In this document: one piece after another, positions 57,201-64,000 of the stretch
Layout of the letters: the number at the start of each line of letters is the position of its first letter
Position numbering within the stretch: the stretch's first letter is position 1
DNA from: Abelmoschus esculentus
Taxonomy: Eukaryota; Streptophyta; Magnoliopsida; Malvales; Malvaceae
Length of the DNA: 64,000 nucleotides
Direction of reading: 5' to 3'
Assembly (NCBI GenBank): GCA_035048815.1
Contig: JAUCBN010000001.1
Location: 18,739,001 to 18,803,000, forward strand
Program-made: the position numbers and the translations under genes
The notes under the pieces: model-generated
The model's database searches: none
Told to the model about the DNA's origin: nothing
The model's input: the letters and a program-made list of their open reading frames with translations, nothing else

Positions 57201-57379
57201 CAAAACACTATCTTTCTCGTGAAATAGCACCCGATGTCACACTAAAATGCCAAGGCATAACCTAAATACTACATATAATGATATAAACCTAAATGCATCT
57301 AAATAAGCCTAAATGAGCTTAAGGACACTCAATAACTTAAGTAAAAAGTCCTAAAATATAACCTTTTGTGGAGTTATCA
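54282..57379 (-). repeat. Athila LTR, copy 2 (5' LTR), interrupted
   Basis: TGATAACTCCACAAAAGGT at 57379 to ...ATCACCA at 54282. Without the inserted solo LTR and its duplicated target it is 1755 bp, as in copy 1 (1737 bp). TGCCAAGGCA is at 55890-55899 and 57248-57257. The bases after 57379 are TTCAC, the same as after 15557. Confidence 0.9.
54289..55626 (+). repeat. Solo LTR inside the Athila LTR, TSD GTGAT
   Basis: TGATGATTGCC at 54289 to GCACGCATCA at 55626, 1338 bp. GTGAT flanks it at 54284-54288 and 55627-55631. It is the same family as the LTRs of the 7.9-kb element (42480-50417), in opposite orientation. TATATAA lies at 54775-54781. Confidence 0.95.
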
Positions 57380-58438
57380 TTCACCTTTAAGTATATTAGT
57401 AGAACTAACTTTGCTTAAAGCATCTTTTAATTCACCAGACTCCTTTTGGTGATCTTACAGAACCTTAGAAATTAAATTATGCATGTCAATATTTTTCTTT
57501 TCTATTTCCTCAAATTTCTAATGCCAACTTTTAAATTTACTCTCTAATTCTATGTTAGTTTTAGCTAAGAGATCATTTTCATTCTTTAAATCTAAAAGCA
57601 TCTTTTTATTCTTCTTAAGAGATTCCTTATACTTTAAAACTAATTCATTATATTCATCTTGCAATTCTTCATATGCATCATATAATTCATTATAAGAAAG
57701 ATCATTGCAAGAGGATTCAAGGGTTACATTTGGCTCATTAAGAGACATGAGACACAAGCTGGCTACTTCATCGGATGATGACTCTTTACCGCTCCTAGTA
57801 ACCCAAGCCTTGTGCTTTTTCTTCTTCTCGAACCCTTTATTTTTGTAATGAGGGTACTCGATTCGAATGTTACCGAATTTCTTGCTCTCATAGCAAATTT
57901 GGTCACTTTCATCATCTTTGCACCTCCTTTTAAAGCCATTCTTTCTTTGGAATATTTTATTGCTACTTGACCTTATTAGGCGTGTGAATGGCTACCATAG
58001 CCAATTCTTCTAATTCCTCTTCTTCACTTGTATTGCCAACCTCTAGGGATAGAGAGACCTTAAGGACAATCCCTTGTTTTCTTACTTCTGCCTCTTTTTT
58101 CTCCAAATTCTTTTCATCTTTCTTATTTTCTTCTTCTCTCCCTTTCTTCATAATCTCGTCGGTGAGAAGTGATCCCACAAGAGCATCGAGCTTTAAGGTC
58201 TTCAAGTATTTGTCTTCTATGACAGCGGTTCTCTTATTATCCCAAGACTCGGTAAGAGAATATATGAATTTCCTAACGAGATTCTCTTCAAGAATAATTT
58301 CATCAAATCCTTTAAGTCCATTGACAATTACTGAGAATCGATCAAACATCTTGGGGATGTCTTTATCTAGCCCCACCTTGAAATTCTCCTAGTTGAGATT
58401 TAGAAGGTCGATTTTTGTCTCTTTTACATCATTGGTTC
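57380..58438 (-). pseudogene. Copia-type gag, copy 2, middle and C-terminal part
   Basis: The open piece 58376-57963 starts MGLDKDIPKMFDRFSVIVNG, continues LVRKFIYSLTESWDNKRTAV, LKTLKLDALVGSLLTDEIMK and a lysine/glutamate-rich stretch, all typical of UBN2-type copia gag. A broken zinc-knuckle region (57950-57800) and a coiled coil (57757-57518, YEELQDEYNELVLKYKESLK) follow. It is cut at 57379 by the Athila LTR and at 58438 by the element inserted there. The N-terminus goes on at 63213. Confidence 0.8.
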
Positions 58439-59769
58439 TGATAAGTGCTCAACTCACTATCACTTTCTACACTTTTCGGCACTTATCATCAATTCTACAC
58501 CTACTTGAACCAATGCATGGGCTTAAGGTGAAATATTTAGGGATTATACCATTAAAGATTATGTTTGTAGAAAAGGCGTACTTTACTGCATTTTCTTATC
58601 TATGCAGGAACAAGTACTGTCGAGGCAACAGAATGAGGCCAAGGCAGGACCTGGTGCCGAGGTAGCAAAGAAGAAAAAGGAAATATGGCTGGTAATTGAA
58701 GAAGAAAAATAAGGAGAACGTTGCTGAGCAAGAAGCCCAAGAATCAGAGCTGGACAACACAACAAAAGCCCAAGGACAAGGTCACGCGGGCTGAAACCTT
58801 CTAGAAGATCAAACTTGGAAATATTTATCCTATATACATAACTTGTTCCATACTCCAAGTTATACTCTAATTAGGAAAGGTTTGCCCTAGGTCAAGCCTA
58901 TATAAGGCATAGTCGTCCTAGGGGATAGAGGAGAGACGATTCGGCTAATACAATAATACCGAGCAATTTTCAGTTTAGGGTCAATTCTTCCCATCTTGTT
59001 CTAAAGTTGTCTTAGGGTTTCGTAAAGGTTGTTGAATATTTGTGAGAGGAGATTGTACTTTGTTTCTTATTCCTAATGCAATAAAATATCGAAGTTTGTT
59101 TATTCTTTGCCATTCCTTGTTCTTACATTCAAGCTCGAGAGAGAAGTTTGTGAGTAATCCATTTATCTAATATCGAGAGAGTTAGATTCATGAAAAGGAT
59201 AAGTACGGTGTTTCAATCGGGAAACACTAACTCGGCCTAAAGATAGGTTAAGAGTTTCAGCGGCTAAGAGAAGTGTGGGATTGGTTGGTGATTATAATTG
59301 ATTCACGCTGAGAGGAATCATCAAGGATTGGTTCGGCAGTATTTCGACTTAGAGATAAGCGAAATCATTCAAGGACACTTTGCCGAACTTTGGTAAATCT
59401 GCCCAAGAGCAAGCGATTGCCATGGAAGAGAATATTGTCGCTGTCGGGACAATATCTACATTACTGTCGAGGCAGTGCAGTACAATTGCATTGGAATAGA
59501 AGAAGATCAATTAAATCCATGATACAACACAACTGGATCCAACCCAGTCTCTCTCTCATATTCAATTTCTCTTTATTTAGTTAGTTTATTTAGTTTAATC
59601 AATATCCAACTTATATGTGTTTTTACTTTTATTTTACAAAAGCAAGAAGACCAAACGAAGCATATTAAGTATACCAATCCATGAGGATACGATAACTCGA
59701 TAAAATACTTATCACTTATTACTTGACGTGTACACTTGCACTCTAATTGCGCATATTCAGCATACATCA
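58439..59769 (+). repeat. 5' LTR of the gag-only element
   Basis: TGATAAGTGCTC to ATACATCA, 1331 bp. The first ten bases TGATAAGTGC have an exact inverse complement at about 58485-58494, so the LTR begins with a hairpin. TATATAA is at 58899-58905. R-U5 matches the other tRNA-Asp families. Confidence 0.9.
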
Positions 59770-59775
59770 AGTTTT

Positions 59776-59789
59776 TGGCACCGTTGCCG
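59776..59789 (+). other. Primer-binding site, tRNA-Asp type
   Basis: TGGCACCGTTGCCG, one change from the tRNA-Asp complement, six bases after the LTR. Confidence 0.9.
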
Positions 59790-59883
59790 AAGATTGACAA
59801 CTAAATTTTGTTTTCTTTATTTTCTTGTTTTTTAGTATTAGTTATTTATATTTTTATTTTTTATTTGATTTGGTTTTTGGTGT

Positions 59884-61850
59884 ATGACCAGGGCCAACCC
59901 TAGCAATTCACTACACGAGATTAACCCAGAAATCGAAAGAACTTATCAAAGGCTGAGAAGATAGATCCAAGGAGTCATGGCAGTGAATCCAGGAAATCAG
60001 AACCTACCTGCAGGCAATGAAGGCCATCAAAAGCAACCACTGCCGCAGCAACTAACTATCAGAGATTTTCTGGTGGAAGTTTTAAATAGATTGAACCCTG
60101 GAGTTGTTACACAAGAGATTGAGGCAACCCACTTTGAACTTAAACCTATGATGTTCAATATGCTTAATACTATTAGAAAATTTAGTGGGACTGCAATAGA
60201 AGATTCTAGGCACCATCTCAAATCCTTCATGGAAGTATGCAACTCTTTCAAATTTTAAGGAGTCCATGAAGATATTTTGAGATTAAAACTTTTCCCCTGT
60301 TTACTGAGGGATATGGCCAAAACCTAGTTGAATAACATTCCGGCAGGATCAATTGGATCTTGGAGTGAACTCTGCCAAGAATTCATCACGCGATTTAACC
60401 CTACAAATTTATATGATCAAATCCGTAATGAGATTACTTATTTTAGACAGGCTGATGATGAACCTATGTACAAGGCTTGGGAACGCTATAGAGAATTACT
60501 GAACAGATGTCCACTACATGGATTTCCACTATGGACGCAAGTAACCATGTTCTATAATGCCACCAATGCCCCGACAAAGATAATATTGGATGCCTCAGAA
60601 AATGGCACACTCCTTGACAAAGCTCCGGAAGAAGCTATAGAAATTCTAAATAAACTCGCAGAGAACGATTTCTAATTTCCTACTTCTAGGCGAGGAGGAT
60701 TAAGACGCCAAGCCACAGTGAATGAACTAGAAACCAACAATTCAGTGGAAGCACAGTTGGCATCTTTAACAAAGATGGTTCAGAACATGCAATTACAGCA
60801 AAATACTCATAAGGTAAAAGCAATAAATTCTTCTAAGTATATGCAAGATGAGGAATCTAGTTTTTATATGGGTAATTATAACCGGAACAACAACATGATG
60901 GAAAATACATACAATTTGGCATGGAAAAGGCACCCAAACTTTTCATGGAGCAATCCTAACAATGTCTTGAACCCCACCAACTAGACCTCAAGTTATCAAC
61001 ATTCACTGCCGCAGCAACAAGTGCAGTAGTCACTGCCATAGCAGCAGATGCATCAGCAGCAACAGCCTATGAACTCATTAGAGAATACTCTCAAGGCCTT
61101 TATCATGAAAACTGAATCATATATGGTTGAGAATAGCAGTTTCATGAAGAGAACTGATGACTTCATGAATAGGGCAGAGATGAGGCTGCAAAACCAAGAA
61201 ATTGCTATAAAATCACTAGAAACCCAAGTGGGTCAGTTTGCTCAATGACAAAATACTAGACCACAGGGGGGATTACCTAGCAATACTAAAGTTGCTAAAG
61301 GAATGGTCCATGAACAATGTAAAGCAATCACAACAAGAAGTAGCCTACAACTTAAGGAAACAATAGGCAAGTCAGTAACCAAAGTTCCACCAGCAATACA
61401 GAAGGACACAAACAAGGAAGACTTGGATGCTGAACGAATTGAACACGAGGACAATGCCCCAGAAGAGAACTTGGAAGCACCTGCACTTCCTGTCGAGACA
61501 GCAAGACCCACAGTGGTTCTAGGTATTAAATTCCAAACCAATGAGACCCCGGATGAGATGAGACCACCACCACATTTCCCATAAAGGTTGAAAAAATAGA
61601 AACAGGACCACCAATTTAAGAAGTTCCTAGATATTCTAAAGAAAGTCCACATCAACTTGCCAATTGTTGAGGCAATTGAACAGATGCCCAACTATGCTAA
61701 ATTCTTGAAAGACATTGTGTCTAAGAGAAGAAAGCTAGGTGAGTTTGAGAGTGGAAGCAACTGAAGGGTGCATGGCAATGTTGTACAATCGCATGCCACT
61801 CAAACTAAAGGATCTTGGATCTTGGATGCTTTACCATATCTTGTGCCGAG
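59884..61850 (+). pseudogene. Gag with truncated protease start
   Basis: ATG at 59884 gives MTRANPSNSLHEINPEIERT, a stop after about 25 codons, then MAVNPGNQNLPAGNEGH, TIRDFLVEVLNRLNPGVVTQ, HFELKPMMFNMLNTIRKFSG, NNIPAGSIGSWSELCQEFIT, IRNEITYFRQADDEPMYKAW, CPLHGFPLWTQVTMFYNATN. Stops lie at about 60257, 60325 and 60673. No zinc knuckle follows NMQLQQNTHKVKAINSSKYM. After a glutamine-rich part and the tail (61048-61584), protease begins (PNYAKFLKDIVSKRRKLG, EGCMAMLYNRMPLKLKD) but ends before the active site, where the polypurine tract starts. This is the best-kept gag of its type here. Confidence 0.88.
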
Positions 61851-61858
61851 TTTGGGGG
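61847..61858 (+). other. Polypurine tract
   Basis: CCGAGTTTGGGGG directly before TGATAAGTGCTC at 61859; the same tract as in the tandem element. Confidence 0.8.
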
Positions 61859-63212
61859 TGATAAGTGCTCAACTCACTATCACTTTCTACACTTTTCATG
61901 GGCACTTATCATCAATTCTACACCTACTTGAACCAATGCATGGGCTTAATATGATATATTTAGGGATTATACCTTTAAAGATTATGTGTTTAGAAAATAT
62001 GTACTTTACTGGATTTTCTTATCCATGCAGGAACAAGTACTGTCGAGACAGCAGAATGAGGCCAAAGCAAGACCTGATGTCGATGCAGCAGAAAAGAAAA
62101 AGGCAATATGGCTGGCAATTGAAGGAGAAAAATAAGGAGATCGTTGCTGAACAAGAAGCCCAAAAATTGAAGCTGAACAACATAGGAAAATCCCAAGGAC
62201 AAGGCCACACGGGATGAAACCTTCTAGAAGATCAAACTTGGAAATATTTACCCTATGTACATAACTTGTTCCCTACTCCAAGTTTTACTCTAATTAGAAA
62301 AGGTTTTTTGTAGGCCAAGCCTATATAAGGCATAGCCGTCCTAGGGGTTAAAGGAGAGAAGATTTGGTTAATACACTAATATCGAGAGAGTTTTTACTTT
62401 AAGGACAATTCTTCCCATCATGTTCTAAAGTTCTCTTAGGGTTTGGTAAAGGTTGTTGAGTATTTTTTAGGGGAGATTGTACTTTGTTTCTTGCTCCTAA
62501 TGCAATAAAATATCAAAGTTTGCTTATTCTTTGCCATTCCTTGTTCTTACATTCAAGCTCGAGAGAGAAGTTAGTGAGAATCCATTTATCTAATATCGAG
62601 AGAGTTAGATTCACGAAAGGGATAAGTACGGTATTTTAATCGGGAAACACTAACTCAGCCTAGAGAAAGGTTAAGAGTTTCAGCGGCTAAGAGAAGTGTG
62701 GGATTGGTTGGTGATTATAATTGATTCACGTCGAGAGGTATCATCAAGGGCTGTTCATCAATAGTATTTCAACTTAGAGATAAGCGAAATCATTCAAGGA
62801 CACTTTATCGAACTTTTGTAAACCTACCCAAGAGCAAGAGATTGTCGCTGCCGAGAATATTGTCGCTGCCGAGAATATTGTCACTGCCGAGATAGTATCT
62901 GCAGTACTACCGAGGCAGTGTAGTACAATTGCATTGGAACAGAAGTAGATGAATCAAATCTACGATACAACACAACTGGATCCAACCCTGTCTCTCTCTT
63001 ATATTCAATTTCTCTTTATTTAGTTAGTTTATTTAGTTTAATCAATATCCAACTTATCTGTGTTTTTACTTTTATTTTACAGAAGCAAGAAGATCAAAGG
63101 AAGCATATTAAGTATACCAATCCTTAAGGAGACGATAACTTGATAAAATACTTATCACTTATTACTTGACGTGTACATTTGCCCTCCAATTATGTATATT
63201 CAACACACATAA
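61859..63212 (+). repeat. 3' LTR of the gag-only element
   Basis: 1354 bp, TATATAAGG at 62322-62330. It repeats the terminal hairpin (TGATAAGTGC with GCACTTATCA). A short repeat GTCGCTGCCGAGAATATT is doubled at 62842-62880. Confidence 0.9.
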
Positions 63213-63567
63213 GGTTCCTTTATACGTTGTCTCAAGAGAATCTCATACCTCTTTTGCAATCTTGTAAGATAACATATTTGAGTAGATGTCGGGACCAAGG
63301 GAACAAAAGAAAATGTGCAAAGCCCTATCATTTATTGATATTCTCTCTCTCCTCTATCGTCATCACACTTCTCGTCTTTGGAATTTGTCGGTCACCTTAT
63401 TTCATCGGAATAAAAGACTCGTCTTCAATTATTTCCTAATACATAATCCTAGGAGTTGATGAATAATCTCATCCTATTCTTCCAATAAGGATAGTTGTTT
63501 CCGTTGAAGAAGGGAGGTTTGGTGATGGATTAATACTCGTACATATATTACCCGATGTAGATGCCAT
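63213..63567 (-). pseudogene. Copia-type gag, copy 2, N-terminus
   Basis: A likely start lies at 63567 (MASTSGNICTSINPSPN). One base shift later: TKPPFFNGNNYPYWKNRMRL and RLFINS, the N-terminal signature of copia gag (KPPxFxGxNYxYWKxRM, DUF4219). Several stops follow to 63213. The sequence continues with SAKEV-like text into copy 2 at 58438. Confidence 0.75.
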
Positions 63568-63640
63568 TGCTTTAACTTATTTAGATGATCAACACTTCTT
63601 GGATCTTCTCTTGTGGATGTTAATCCCTTTAAAGAGTCTA
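63568..63640 (-). other. Leader of the copia-type element
   Basis: Short untranslated stretch between the probable primer site and the gag start. Confidence 0.4.
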
Positions 63641-63652
63641 GCTTTGATATCA
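63641..63652 (-). other. Possible primer-binding site of the copia-type element
   Basis: On the minus strand TGATATCAAAGC differs by two bases from the initiator tRNA-Met complement TGGTATCAGAGC. It lies upstream of the copia gag start, where it is expected. Confidence 0.5.
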
Positions 63653-64000
63653 ATTATTCAGTTGATCAATCGATGAAGTGGCCAAGAGAATGGGTGATTT
63701 GGTAATTTAAAATTTTGTGGAAGATTTGGTAAAAATATGAAAAATGAAGAAAACAAGAATTTATAGTGATTCAAGCTTCGAACAAGCTCTACATCCACTA
63801 CCTTAGCTCCTATTAAGGATTTTTAACCCAATTCACTATTGAATTTGACCTTTTTCTATGTTTAAAGGATAACCATTACAAACTAAATCAATCTTTCTAT
63901 CCCAAGATTGATTCAACCTCACTAGGTTATAATGAAAAAGAATGACAACGATAATTTCTCTCTAGTAGAAGATTTTACCCTAATTACAAAGTTTTCACTC
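63653..64000 (-). repeat. Possible 5' LTR of the copia-type element (runs out of the window)
   Basis: Non-coding sequence upstream of the possible primer site. Its other end is outside the window, so LTR status rests on position only. Confidence 0.35.

Larger units (their letters stand above)
38782..57379 (-). mobile_element. Athila-like Ty3/gypsy element, copy 2, with nested insertions
   Basis: On the minus strand: LTR 57379-54282 (split by a solo LTR), primer site, gag (to about 52300), protease (52290-51754), interruption by the solo LTR 40541-51753, linker (40540-40176), reverse transcriptase and RNase H (about 40140-39240), integrase zinc finger (39100-38782). The integrase end and env-position ORF at 34200-32600 probably belong to it too. 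It lies in the copia gag at 57380, at the same base as copy 1. Confidence 0.85.
58439..63212 (+). mobile_element. Non-autonomous gag-only LTR element, TSD GGTTC
   Basis: LTRs 58439-59769 and 61859-63212, internal region of 2089 bp. GGTTC is at 58434-58438 and 63213-63217. Internal order: tRNA-Asp primer site, gag, a short start of protease, polypurine tract. Nothing of pol is present. The last LTR base pair is changed (ATAA instead of ATCA). Confidence 0.93.

Overview
The window is nuclear DNA of a flowering plant, most likely a eudicot (inference), and looks like pericentromeric or intergenic heterochromatin. I see no host gene, tRNA, rRNA or CRISPR array. Nearly every base belongs to nested, decayed LTR retrotransposons: Athila/Tat-type Ty3/gypsy elements primed by tRNA-Asp, Tekay/Del-like chromoviruses primed by initiator tRNA-Met, one copia-type gag, and several non-autonomous derivatives. 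All coding regions carry stops, frameshifts or deletions.

Layout. 1-6745: tandem LTR-internal-LTR-internal-LTR array of a non-autonomous element on +. 6870-9990: chromovirus integrase remnant and its 3' LTR (+). 10000-15557: Athila copy 1 (-). 15558-16411 with 31212-31490: copia-type gag (-), split by a solo chromovirus LTR (16412-31211, TSD AAGAG), which is itself split by a chromovirus with both LTRs (19475-30802, +). 31500-33800: LTR-like DNA, an env-position ORF and an Athila integrase C-terminus (-). 34204-38757: internally deleted chromovirus derivative with two 24-bp minisatellite arrays (-). 38782-57379: Athila copy 2 (-), split by a solo LTR (40541-51753, TSD CAAAT) that holds a 7.9-kb non-autonomous element (42480-50417, TSD AGTCT, -); its 5' LTR holds another solo LTR (54289-55626, TSD GTGAT). 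57380-63567: second copy of the copia-type gag (-), split by a 4.8-kb gag-only element (58439-63212, TSD GGTTC, +). 63641-64000: probable copia PBS and LTR.

How the parts relate. Athila copies 1 and 2 sit at the same point of the same copia gag, so one ancestral nested locus was duplicated before the later insertions. The tRNA-Asp non-autonomous families share R-U5 sequence, core promoter, PBS, gag style and a 3' untranslated hairpin array; they would depend on an Athila/Tat-like partner for polymerase (inference).

The most unusual signal is a recurring theme of hairpins and palindromes. Repeated hairpins keep the loop while both arms change together, in the 3' UTR of the tRNA-Asp elements and, separately, inside the chromovirus LTRs. 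Each family also has its own dispersed palindrome (TGCC-NN-GGCA types, TTTCGAAA or TATCGATA types, GCACC-NNN-GGTGC).
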